Positions 31,522-39,769 are shown, numbered from the stretch's first letter. The stretch: DNA of 56,654 bases from Vavraia culicis subsp. floridensis (GCF_000192795.1 NW_007360641.1:3326-59979), one strand, 5' to 3'. Notes: generated by a model from the sequence alone, not told the origin. Numbers and translations: made by a program.

Positions 31522-32415
31522 TTAATGTATTTCGTAGAAGGTAAGAGCTAGGGGATGGCGTGAACACTCTTCTCCAAAATTAACATTTTTTTCCGGTTCT
31601 GAATCAACTCGCAAGTAGTTCCGGCCATGTTTGACCAGTACCATAGAAGATTCATAATACGAGCCACCACCAATTAAAATCACGCCTTTCAGTAAATATA
31701 CTCTGTCTTGCACCTTTATTTGTTCGTCTAGCACAACTCCGCTCGTTTTTCCGTAAATGTAGCCAATGCAAAAGATAGGATACGCTACTAATTTCTTATT
31801 GATTTGTTCATTACTGAGATACGCATCGATGCTTTGCTGAAAAGTGCTAAATGTGCTTTTGTGTTGTAGAAGCGCAAAGGTCCAAATTAAATTTGTTGAT
31901 GGTGACGGTGAAGCATTCGCACTACTCCAACCAAAACATAAATTTTTTTTCACGGTCGGGCTTTCTTTTACCATATCCAGTATGCCATTCATAATTTCTT
32001 CTATGTCGCTCTCACTCAGCGATTTCAGTTTCTCATTTAACCTTTGCCCATTACCGGTTTGAATCGCTCTAATAATATCTTCGAGATGCGAATCCACTTT
32101 TGCGTTTCCGGTTGTTGTTCCATCTATTTCGCTCCAAATTGAAGTTGCAACTGATGCAACATTTCCGTTCTGGCCAGAGGGTGTATTGTTGCTAACAGCC
32201 GGTCCATAACTTGTGTGGCTTGACAAAGCGCTAAATGCTGATTTAGCCAATTTTTCTGCTGTCTCGCCTTCGATTGCACCATTCCCAAGCTTAATACCTT
32301 TCGATGGTGTTGTTTTAGAACGTCTCGTTATAAAATATCCTGCTATTCCCAGCAAAGCTATCGCAACAACCGCAACTAATAGCAGTATCAATACATTATT
32401 TCTCATCCTTGCCAT
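31522..32415 (-). CDS. Signal-anchor protein with USP-like (deubiquitinase fold) ectodomain, probably inactive
   Basis: 297 residues. One anchor near residues 7-29 (VLILLLVAVVAIALLGIAGYF), a Ser/Gly/Thr-rich stalk (about 30-95), a helical segment, then a C-terminal half that follows the order seen in ubiquitin-specific proteases: TFALLQHKSTFSTFQQSIDAYL, a strand YPIFCIGYIYGK in place of the usual LKRF strand, RVYLLKGVILIGGGSYYESS in place of the Y-x-L-x-x-V-x-x-H-x-G...GHY catalytic-His motif, and a final LALTFYEI like the C-terminal strand. The His position is occupied by Ser/Tyr and no Cys-box is obvious, so catalysis is unlikely. The USP likeness is my reading by pattern. An ATTAAAAAG element sits about 30-35 nt upstream. 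Confidence 0.55.
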   Translation of the reverse strand: MARMRNNVLILLLVAVVAIALLGIAGYFITRRSKTTPSKGIKLGNGAIEGETAEKLAKSAFSALSSHTSYGPAVSNNTPSGQNGNVASVATSIWSEIDGTTTGNAKVDSHLEDIIRAIQTGNGQRLNEKLKSLSESDIEEIMNGILDMVKESPTVKKNLCFGWSSANASPSPSTNLIWTFALLQHKSTFSTFQQSIDAYLSNEQINKKLVAYPIFCIGYIYGKTSGVVLDEQIKVQDRVYLLKGVILIGGGSYYESSMVLVKHGRNYLRVDSEPEKNVNFGEECSRHPLALTFYEIH

Positions 32416-32932
32416 AGGGGATATCAGCTGATCGATACTTTTTAATCTACTAATATTACCAAAAAGTCCTAATATGGTACATAAAGCGCATTCAAGAATG
32501 TCTTCCAGTGATTGGTCACCAGAAGAATAAAAGCAAATTTTTGAGCAATGTTTTTGTTCAGATTATAATTTACATCTCGTCTTTACGACGTGATCTATCA
32601 CAACGTAATTCTAATCAAATACAAAACTAGAAATAGCATGTAAAGCAAATTGGTAATAACAACAAGATATAGATCAATTAGAGGTATTTGTGGTAACAAC
32701 GTACGATACTGCTTATTTTCACCTGCAATGCTTATCATATGCTTTAACGTATCTATATCAGCATTTAAATTTACCTTTTACTTGATCAACTACACCATCA
32801 CCAATACTTTGTGCTGTTTGAAAATGACCTCCTTTATGTTGGGTAGCACATCTCCAGCAAAAACAGTTAGAAATATTTCTTTTTCATATCAGCAATGAAT
32901 AAAATATTTGCTTTTAGCGGTAATAAGAGTAA
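32416..32932. other. Intergenic
   Basis: About 0.5 kb, no supported feature. Confidence 0.45.
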
Positions 32933-33262
32933 ATGAAAGTAGTGCAGCTAGTCAATACGGACAAAAGTACCATTGAAATGATAATTGGCTGGTTCGCTAA
33001 AACTGGAATATTCGATTTATTAAAAGGTGGAAGTCCTTCATTTGGCATTACGGTGCAAGACGGCAAAAAAAAATTGGTAATTAACCGGTTATGCTACTTT
33101 CATTTATGGAATGGAATAAAAGCGGTTATTGATAAAAATTTGTTTTGTTTTGGAAATATAGCTTTGTCGTCTTCCGGCCATTTCCGTTTAATTTTATGTT
33201 TTGGTAATGGTTTGTGGATTGCTTTTCGGCCGATAATCACATCCTTTCGGTATTGCCCGTAA
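32933..33262 (+). CDS. Hypothetical protein (109 aa), coding strand uncertain
   Basis: The ATG at 32933 opens a coding-like sequence (starts MKVVQLVNTDKSTIEMIIGW, then LLKGGSPSFGITVQDGKKK) preceded by an AT-rich AATAAAATATT element about 35 nt upstream. Its 3' half overlaps an eroded minus-strand ORF (33100-33535). The two strands cannot both be coding throughout, so either may be an echo of the other. No family recognised. Confidence 0.3.
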   Translation: MKVVQLVNTDKSTIEMIIGWFAKTGIFDLLKGGSPSFGITVQDGKKKLVINRLCYFHLWNGIKAVIDKNLFCFGNIALSSSGHFRLILCFGNGLWIAFRPIITSFRYCP

Positions 33263-33535
33263 AGAACGGACAAGTTTATCTCTAAAAATGAACTGCGTAT
33301 CAATTTTAGCGCTGTATTTCGTGTAAGATGTGGAACAAAAATTTTCTTTTCTTCCCTAAACAGTCTAATTAGTCTTTGAATTGCTTTTTTACTAAAAGCA
33401 TGCTTATTTGTCCTCTTATCTTAGCTGTACGTCTGTTTACGGAACCAATTGTGCTATCTCCATCCATAAAATAGAATATAACTCGGTTACACACAAAAAT
33501 TTGTTCTGTTTTAGGATCAGCATCTTCCACTGCTC
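33100..33535 (-). pseudogene. Eroded ORF in two overlapping frames
   Basis: One minus-strand frame (33535 to 33369) has coding-like sequence including VFYFMDGDST-type text (FYFMDGDSTIGSVNRRTAK). A second frame, open from 33415 to 33100, continues it (KHAFSKKAIQRLIRLFREEK, then TRNTALKLIRSSFLEINLSV and a basic segment KPLPKHKIKRKWPEDDKAIF). The frames overlap across a run of T. Neither has an ATG in a sensible place. Most likely a pseudogene of about 140 residues. A mobile-element origin is possible, but no domain is identified. Confidence 0.35.
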
Positions 33536-33868
33536 AACCATTTTTGCTTTTTGGTACGAGTTGTAAAATTAATCACTGGCAAAAGTTCGTATTTCGTCCG
33601 TGATAAGCCGTCCAAGTCATGTTCTACCCTGTAGGCAGGAGTAGCGTAGCTGATGTGCTGCCGTATCGGCAATTACAACATTGATCAGCGATACGTTAAG
33701 TACTACCGTGTGCTGCAGTGCCTTACAAGCGCGAATACCGCCTATGCAGGAATTTGCACACAAACAGCCAAAAACTCGCTCAAGTATTGCGCAGCTTCAC
33801 CAGCACAAGATGTAGAAACGGTGCTCACCATACAAATCGTATGTACGTGTTGTAGAACTTATTACCGT
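33536..33868. other. Intergenic
   Basis: About 0.33 kb; higher GC than the flanks, but no supported feature. Confidence 0.4.
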
Positions 33869-34456
33869 TCACTCCAAGTTGGTACAAAAATTTTCAAGAG
33901 CTAGCATCGGATTGTAATGCGGAAATTCTGCGGTAAACCGCCAATCATACGCCACCATCATAACATCCTCTTTCTTTAAAAACATCAAATAATGCATTTT
34001 CTTCATCTGATACACCACATCGTCCATATTTACATCAAAATGCAGTTTACGCACGAAATACAGCAGCCGATCCAAAGTTACAGCACCCGACTCCAAAAAA
34101 ACAATCACGAACACCGCGTGGTACTCCCTCGGCAGAGCACCACCACTCTTTACAGCACCACCGTTGCTCCTATTTTCATCCGTGTCACTAACACGTCGTC
34201 TTTTCACCTCGTTGATGTTGTAGTACTTCGTCAGAAAGAACTTTTCTGCCTGTGTGACGGGCACAATGTCACCCTTGGTCACACCGATAAGTCGCAATTC
34301 GTATTCTTTCAGCTTGTCTTTGGCTGCTCGGATGATCTGTGCGAACTCGTTACGGTTTATTCTGAGAAGCGCAAGGATGTTCCGTTTGACGGCACACGTA
34401 TTCTTTGTGTGGCAGCCTATCAGTATTTTTATGACTTTGCCGACGTGCACGTCCAT
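33869..34456 (-). CDS. NSE3: MAGE/Nse3-like protein (Smc5/6 complex)
   Basis: 195 residues. The C-terminal half reads like a compact MAGE homology domain: a VFVIVFLESGAVTLDRLLYF segment in place of the first winged helix, then VVYQMKKMHYLMFLKKEDVM, and the terminal YDWRFTAEFPHYNPMLALEN, which matches the family pattern Y-x-F-x-W-G-P-R-A-x-x-E...M..L.F. The N-terminal half has the helix (FAQIIRAAKDKLKEYELRLIGV) that in MAGE proteins precedes a short strand. In fungi Nse3 partners Nse1 (RING) and Nse4 in Smc5/6-dependent DNA repair. A polar loop (SDTDENRSNGGAVKSGG) interrupts the domain. Assignment rests on pattern recognition, and the protein is shorter than yeast Nse3 (about 300). Confidence 0.55.
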   Translation of the reverse strand: MDVHVGKVIKILIGCHTKNTCAVKRNILALLRINRNEFAQIIRAAKDKLKEYELRLIGVTKGDIVPVTQAEKFFLTKYYNINEVKRRRVSDTDENRSNGGAVKSGGALPREYHAVFVIVFLESGAVTLDRLLYFVRKLHFDVNMDDVVYQMKKMHYLMFLKKEDVMMVAYDWRFTAEFPHYNPMLALENFCTNLE

Positions 34457-35020
34457 GAAAACAAGGGGTTCTGAGGTGAACGGTTAAAACATGCTGAGCA
34501 GTTTTAGATGCAAACACGTGCTGAGCATGTTAAGCGAACCGTGAGCAGAAATACGTTGCGCTGGCCTAGGGATGTGCACAGCACTTACCATACCTTGCAA
34601 TCAAAATACGTCCTAACGGGTCGTATCCTAGAACAAGATATTTTAAGGGAAGAACAGCAACACTTCCACATCTTAAACAATCTACCAGCAAATATGCCAG
34701 CACACCTCGTATCGCTATCGCATCTACGTAAGGAGTCTTTCCGTATTCCTCACAGAGCATGGTTCAAAATAATTTTTATGTGGTGAATAAATGATGGTCT
34801 TGTTCAAACAAACCGTACCGTTTTTTATCGATTTAACATTTCTTTGTTTGCAAGGCATTTGATCATCTTCAATACCGCCTGAACAAGTGTTTGTTTTACC
34901 GTCCTGTGTTCACCACTTCACCACACTTCACTTCATTTCTTAAACCTGCAGTCATCCGCACGTTGTACTTTACCCCTGCACCTTCTCCCAAACCACATCC
35001 CTCCCTATTTGACCTACCCC
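34457..35020. other. Intergenic, two opposing small ORFs not called
   Basis: A plus-strand ORF of 92 codons (34508-34786) and a minus-strand ORF of 64 codons (34566-34760) overlap each other. Neither shows a recognisable domain or clear TATA spacing. Confidence 0.35.
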
Positions 35021-36136
35021 ATGCACCAAATGATATGCATAGCAGGTGCAACCGGCACCGGAAAGACAGCGCTAGCGCTGAAAATAGCGCACCAGCTGAA
35101 CACAAAAATACTGAGCTGTGACTCCGTACAAATATTTAGCGAGCTCAACATCGGCAGCAACAAAGAGCGCGACAATCACCTGATGATCGATGTGAAGGGC
35201 TATGGCGAGAAGTACGATGTACAGAAATACGTGAACGACAGCCTGGCAGTCATTAACGAGATGGAAGAGCGTGCTCGCCTGCCGGTGCGTGTGCTTGTTG
35301 TGGGTGGTTGTGGATTGTACATGGAAAGGCTGTCACGTTGTTACGAGAGTGTGGTGAAGGTGTTTTTGTTTAAAAATAGGGAGGTGCTTTACAGAGAGCT
35401 GGACAGGAGGTGCGAGGAGATGGTGCTGAACGGACTGTTGGAGGAAACGCTGCTGGTGTGTGTTGGTGGTAATTTTAACGGTGACCGCACCGCTACTGAT
35501 CGCGAGAAGCGTTTGATCAGTGCTGACGAGTTGGAAGAGGGCATCGTTAGCGCTGGACATAGCAAACGAGGTGTGGGCGGGTCATTTCAAGACGTGGAAG
35601 ACGGCTGTAGAAATGGCAATAACGAAGTGTTGAAGGGGAGCGTTGGGAACAGAAATTTTGCTGGGAATGGCGAAAAGAGCCGAATTGATAGCACAACGGT
35701 AGCAAACGAAGAGATTGCTCGTAGAGGGAGTGAGCATCTCATCAATATGAGCATTGATGCGGCGAAACAAGACAAGTGCAGCAGTACAAGCACTCAGCTG
35801 CTGCCCATAGGCTACAAGGAGAGCTACAACTTCCTCATGGCTGGTGATTACTCGTACGGTGCCTTCAAAGCATTCCTTAACACCTTCAAAAAGAACACAA
35901 GAAACTACGTCAGAAGACAAGAGACCTTCTTCAAACGGAAGAACTACGTATTTGTGAATGCTGAGCGGGAAGACCTGATGGAGAAGGTTTTGCGTATCAT
36001 TAACGGTGAGCGAGCAGGTGATGAGTACACGTTTAAGTACTTTAAGATGATGAAGGAGTACAAAAGCGAAGAGAAGCACTTCAAAACTGAGGAGGAGTAC
36101 GAAGCTTTCAGGAAACGGTGTTATTATTTAGGGTGA
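35021..36136 (+). CDS. MOD5: tRNA dimethylallyltransferase (MiaA/Mod5 family)
   Basis: 371 residues from the first ATG (a second ATG is 3 codons later). The P-loop GATGTGKT is at residues 9-16. SCDSVQIFSELNIGSNK corresponds to the substrate-binding S-x-D-S-x-Q-x-Y/F-x-x-L-x-I-G-T-x-K. VVGGCGLYMERL equals the G-G-T-G-x-Y motif. LYRELDRRCEEMVLNGLLEE equals the L-x-x-R-x-D-R-M...G-L-x-x-E motif. IGYKES and NTRNYVRRQETFFKR equal the IGYKE and TR-x-Y-x-R-Q-x-x-W/F motifs. It adds an isopentenyl group to A37 of tRNAs reading UNN codons. A low-complexity insertion (about residues 160-265) splits the protein before IGYKE, and the C-terminal zinc finger of yeast Mod5 is absent. Confidence 0.9.
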   Translation: MHQMICIAGATGTGKTALALKIAHQLNTKILSCDSVQIFSELNIGSNKERDNHLMIDVKGYGEKYDVQKYVNDSLAVINEMEERARLPVRVLVVGGCGLYMERLSRCYESVVKVFLFKNREVLYRELDRRCEEMVLNGLLEETLLVCVGGNFNGDRTATDREKRLISADELEEGIVSAGHSKRGVGGSFQDVEDGCRNGNNEVLKGSVGNRNFAGNGEKSRIDSTTVANEEIARRGSEHLINMSIDAAKQDKCSSTSTQLLPIGYKESYNFLMAGDYSYGAFKAFLNTFKKNTRNYVRRQETFFKRKNYVFVNAEREDLMEKVLRIINGERAGDEYTFKYFKMMKEYKSEEKHFKTEEEYEAFRKRCYYLG

Positions 36137-36355
36137 GGCTCGATCGGCACACCGTACCTCAAGCGTGTGTTTGTCCAGTTGTGCTACGTTACACGTGGCA
36201 GTACGCTTCAGGAAAGGTAACGAGTTCCTTTTAAGGATGCAACCGTGGCGTGGTGTGCACCAGCATTGTTGCACGTTACCACCACTTGAGCTCGTACGGA
36301 TGAAAAGAAAAAGCACCAAAGGATCAAAACATGAATAAAAGCATTTTTAACAAAT

Positions 36356-36802
36356 TTACCGGTAGTTAAACGTAAGGTACCGTTTATACTTCAAATCATA
36401 CCAAAATATGAGCACTTTGTGGTGCTGTGTAGGATTAGCTGTGCCGCCCTTGGTCACAAGGCGGTGCTGCCCGTCGTGCCAATAACGTGGTACAAACCTG
36501 CCACGGTTAACTACGGGCTGCATCCTCGTATTTGATCGGTGATCCTGAATAGTTAAAATGATCGTATTGCCAGCGTGTGGCAGAGTTACCGGTGTTTGAC
36601 ACTCAGCAATAGCTGTTGGTCCTACGCTCTGGTAAACACACCCACAACAAATCGATAGCGCGACATATGAGGCATACGATGGTGTTGCATTTAATACATG
36701 GCTTAGAGCTGGGAATTGCTGCGTAGTGGCAGGAAGGACACGAAAAGAAGCGTGGACCGTTTCTTTGCAGGGCCGAAATATTCGTTTAAATGTGTAAAGC
36801 AA
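36356..36802 (-). pseudogene. Open frame of about 148 codons without ATG; possible 3' part of the 42-nt-repeat gene
   Basis: Coding-like minus-strand frame (LALSICCGCVYQSVGPTAIA; KVLIFWYDLKYKRYLTFNYR at the end) with no Met until near its last third. It overlaps the end of the ATG ORF at 36703-37005 and stays open through the 42-nt repeats. This suggests that the two pieces were one gene separated by a frameshift around 36780-36800, or that the ATG-initiated product simply ends early. Family unknown. Confidence 0.3.
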
Positions 36803-37005
36803 TATTTGGGAAGAGTGCCCGTGACTCGACCGGTAGACACGTTCTGGTTGGGAAGAGTGTCTTTGACTCGACCGGTAGACACGTTCTGATTGGGAAGAGT
36901 GCCCGTGACTATGCCCCCCGTTAGCAAAGCGCTACGGTTCATCGTAGGAACAAGTTTTAAAACAAATCTGTGTGTAATAACGAATTTAACGTACGTATCA
37001 TCCAT
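36703..37005 (-). CDS. Hypothetical protein with 14-residue repeats
   Basis: The ATG at 37005 lies 6 bp after the stop of the Brix-type gene. 100 residues: a basic start (MDDTYVKFVITHRFVLKLVP), then two and a half copies of a 14-residue unit (TLPNQNVSTGRVTG type) and a polar C-terminus. The 42-nt unit preserves frame. Another frame is open over the same repeats and continues to 36356, so the true C-terminus is uncertain. No family recognised. Confidence 0.35.
   Translation of the reverse strand: MDDTYVKFVITHRFVLKLVPTMNRSALLTGGIVTGTLPNQNVSTGRVKDTLPNQNVSTGRVTGTLPKYCFTHLNEYFGPAKKRSTLLFVSFLPLRSNSQL
36808..36910. repeat. 42-nt tandem repeat, 2.5 copies
   Basis: Unit begins gggaagagtgcccgtgactc. 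Copies at 36808-36849, 36850-36891 and a partial at 36892-36910, nearly identical. Multiple of three; lies in open minus-strand frames. Confidence 0.9.
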
Positions 37006-37011
37006 CCATGC

Positions 37012-37449
37012 CTACTCATCCTCATGTCTTTCATCTCTCAGCAACCGCAAAATAAGCTTAGGCCCTACCCGCTCAACATCCACCCTCTTCCCGTTTCTAA
37101 ACACGTACCTATAAAACACCAAAAAGTAGAAATCGTCCTTTCTCGTCAGACTAACACAGCAACGCATACGAGCACTGCCCGGAAATATCCTGCGCATCCA
37201 GAAAAGCATATCATCGCAGCGCGTAACAACCTCATCTGCAACCGCACCAGCATCTCCCAAAATACTGTGATCAACTATCCGGAACACGATCGTGCTCGTT
37301 GAGTGCGTTATCGTTAGATGGCGGGGTGTCACGTGATCTTGTGCGATTTGGATCGTTGTAGATGATGGAGGAAGTATTTTTGTGAGTGCTGATATCAGTG
37401 ATAGGGTAGTTTGGGAGGGGCTCGGTGAGTTGGTGAACACTTTTGTCAT
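37012..37449 (-). CDS. Brix-domain protein (Imp4-like C-terminal two thirds); possibly truncated or frameshifted gene
   Basis: 145 residues from an ATG inside a 69-nt tandem repeat. HVTPRHLTITHSTSTIVFRI corresponds to the Brix P-x-x-L-x-I-x-H-x-P-x-G-P-T...F segment. DDMLFWMRRIFPGSARMRC and then DDFYFLVFYRYVFRNGKRVD and VERVGPKLILRLL correspond to the family's D-x-I-x-F-R-x-Y...G...L-x-E-v-G-P-R-F-x-L-R-L. Imp4 helps process the 5' ETS of pre-rRNA in the SSU processome. The expected N-terminal part of the domain is missing from this frame, but a neighbouring frame upstream (to about 37735) is open and may hold it. Imp4 is the best match; Rpf2, Ssf1 or Brx1 remain possible. Confidence 0.55.
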   Translation of the reverse strand: MTKVFTNSPSPSQTTLSLISALTKILPPSSTTIQIAQDHVTPRHLTITHSTSTIVFRIVDHSILGDAGAVADEVVTRCDDMLFWMRRIFPGSARMRCCVSLTRKDDFYFLVFYRYVFRNGKRVDVERVGPKLILRLLRDERHEDE

Positions 37450-37735
37450 GGGGTATGAGCAACGAATTGTTGAAGGGCACTAAAATTTTTGGCAAGAGTT
37501 GGTGAACGCTTTTGTCATGGGGTATGAGCAACGAATCGTTGAAGGGCACTAAAATTTTTGGCAAGAGTTGGTGAACGCTTTTGTCATGGGGTATGAGCAA
37601 CGAATTGTTGAAGGGCACTAAAATTTTTGGGAATGTGCTTGGTTGCTCACTCCAGATCAAACGAAGTAACCGCCTGGTGAGGTGCGCAGTGCGCAAATGG
37701 TAGATGCGGATCGAAACACGGGCACGTGGCTCTTT
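37271..37735 (-). pseudogene. Open frame through three 69-nt repeats; candidate lost N-terminus of the Brix gene
   Basis: About 154 codons open on the minus strand without any ATG. The start (RVSIRIYHLRTAHLTRRLLR) is loosely like the Brix N-terminal R-x-x-I-T-T-S-x-x-P-S-x-R-L motif. Then come three copies of a 23-residue unit (PKILVPFNNSLLIPHDKSVH), then a tail overlapping the Brix ORF in another frame. Only this frame is open through all repeat copies, which argues that it was translated. Lack of an ATG and the frame offset suggest a broken gene. Confidence 0.3.
37427..37633. repeat. 69-nt tandem repeat, 3 copies
   Basis: Copies begin at 37427, 37496 and 37565 (gagttggtgaacgcttttgt), with only a few substitutions between them. 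Multiple of three. The first copy carries the start codon of the Brix-type ORF on the minus strand. Confidence 0.92.
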
Positions 37736-38144
37736 TCACTACAAATACGCTTATTTAGTACGGGCACGATGTGCTACCACACTTAAGGGCCTAGCCGTGT
37801 GAGTGCGAGCAGATCTTCACGCACAGACGCATCTTGTGAGAATGCCCTGAGCAAAAGCTCGTTCTACCAGAACGCAGTGTTCGATGCCCTTGCGCTACAT
37901 GGAACAATCCACCGTTACAAGCATGCTGAAAACGATTGCCCTTCAAGAATGGCCCCTTCATCAAAACCATCAACCGAGCAGTTAACCATCCCTGCAGCAA
38001 AAACGGACCGCAGTCCTCTCATAATCAATCGTAGTATGCACCATTTATCTAAGACACCGCCACCGATCGATACGGTCACCAGGTAAAAACACTCATTCAG
38101 ACCGACCAATCCAGAGCACAACACCTACCCGGCACCATCACCAC
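37736..38144. other. Intergenic, coding-like plus-strand stretch without ATG
   Basis: Plus-strand frame 37787-38086 has coding-like composition (SCENALSKSSFYQNAVFDAL) but no ATG near its start, and a 32-codon ATG ORF (from 37703) precedes it in another frame. Possibly another eroded gene. Not called. Confidence 0.25.
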
Positions 38145-38363
38145 CTAAACCTCTGTTTTGTTCCATTCCTTAACCACCAGAAACACAGCAACACACAAAA
38201 ATATGGCAGCTCCACCCACGAGCACCACAGTGACACACACAAACACTATCTTACTTGCAGTGTTCTTCGCACCCTCCCTGTACCGCTTTGCGGTAGGGTG
38301 CCTTGTTTGATCGGTCATGTTGCTTGCGTTGAGCGAGTATGAGGAGGATGTATCGCTGGACAT
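38145..38363 (-). CDS. Small tail-anchored membrane protein (72 aa)
   Basis: The ATG at 38363 starts a polar, Ser/Thr-rich cytosolic part (MSSDTSSSYSLNASNMTDQT), a basic stretch, and a single transmembrane helix near the C-terminus (IVFVCVTVVLVGGAAIFLCV), ending with a short charged tail (VKEWNKTEV). A CTTTTTAAC TATA-like element lies about 20-27 nt upstream, which supports a real gene. Size and topology resemble Sec61-beta-like subunits, but the diagnostic residues are absent, so the function is unknown. Confidence 0.6.
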   Translation of the reverse strand: MSSDTSSSYSLNASNMTDQTRHPTAKRYREGAKNTASKIVFVCVTVVLVGGAAIFLCVAVFLVVKEWNKTEV

Positions 38364-38485
38364 GGCCGAGTGGAGACGTGCCGTTAAAAAGGAACGGTTG
38401 CTTTTTTATTAATCCCCTTTACGAGCACCGAAGGGATTGGGTGCTTGAAATGAAGGGGTGCCGGTGATGAGTGGTGCGGTGTAAA

Positions 38486-38571
38486 AGGGTGGTGCAAATG
38501 CCTTGAACGATGTGCTCTTGGCAGTTCATTTTATTGTGGGAGTGAAGCGGACAAGGCATTTGCACCACCCT
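38486..38571. repeat. Perfect 20-bp inverted repeat with 46-nt spacer
   Basis: Arm agggtggtgcaaatgccttg at 38486-38505 and its exact reverse complement at 38552-38571. It would form a stable hairpin in RNA or cruciform in DNA. The 86-bp total also fits a miniature element with terminal inverted repeats. No ORF inside. Confidence 0.9.
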
Positions 38572-39255
38572 GCCAAATTAAAAAGTGCTGTTCTGTTGGT
38601 GCTACTCCCTGTTAAAGACCAGCACCGCAATTTTTATAAACAGTACGGAGCACTTGAGGTAATGCGCTGCGCAGATTTGTTATTTATAATGGTTAGGGGG
38701 TTGAGCGTACGTAAGGTTCAACAAAAATGCACAATTGCACTATCCGTTGTATACCTGAGCATAAGTTATGTACAGACCATGGAATGACCAATTGCCATCC
38801 TTTAATGCTGTTTTTGATAATGAATGTTAAAATTAGGGTAAATATGTGTTATTTGATGAGTTTCTCTCACTTTTTCGTTATAAAAACACATTTTCTCACT
38901 TTTACGCTACAAGAACACATCTCCATGTGTTGTGCCACCATATCCCTTTCTATTTTTCGTTGTAGTTTATTTTTGCACCTTCCCAATAGGTATGCCTGTT
39001 AATGAGCAGTCTCATAAAGAACTGCCCTTTCAAATTCTCTTATTTAAATAATTTGTACTGCTTCTAAATATTTTTAGTTCTTGTTCAGCCATTCTATAGC
39101 ACCTTTAGCCATTTATCCTTAACTTAACTCTATCCTCTGCCAATTACCTTTAATTCTATTCTCGGTCCTTTTCCGTACTTTTATCAATTCCTTATTTCAT
39201 CCCTTGGCCGATTCTTTTATTCATCGCGTACTTTTTATTCTTTTCGTTGGGCTGT

Positions 39256-39769
39256 TTTATTTCCTTCACTCCTATTTCTATTTCCTTCACCATGCTATTT
39301 CTATTTCCTTCACCATGCTATTTTTATTTTCTTCACCATGCTATTTTTATTTTCTTCACCATGCTATTTCTATTTCCTTCACTCCTATTTCTATTTCCTT
39401 CACCATGCTATTTTTATTTCCTTCACTCCTATTTTTATTTCCTTCACTCCTATTTCTATTTCCTTCACCATGCTATTTTTATTTTCTTCACCATGCTATT
39501 TTTATTTTCTTCACCATGCTATTTCTATTTCCTTCACCATGCTATTTTTATTTCCTTCACTCCTATTTCTATTTCCTTCACCATGCTATTTCTATTTTCT
39601 TCACCATGCTATTTTTATTTTCTTCACCATGCTATTTTTATTTTCTTCACCATGCTATTTTTATTTTCTTCACCATGCTATTTTTATTTTCTTCACCATG
39701 CTATTTCTATTTCCTTCACCATGCTATTTCTATTTCCTTCACCATGCTATTTCTATTTCCTTCACCATC
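39256..39769. repeat. 22-23-nt minisatellite, about 22 copies, upstream of Sec24
   Basis: Pyrimidine-rich unit of the form ctatttctatttccttcac plus catg (23 nt) or a shorter ctc variant. The unit is not a multiple of three, yet all three plus frames are free of stops, so long artefactual ORFs run through it and one joins the Sec24 frame. It ends about 90 bp before the Sec24 ATG. Confidence 0.93.

Noticed and set aside
38145..38363. Sec61-beta
   Set aside because: Size and tail anchor fit, but the conserved residues before and within the helix are absent.
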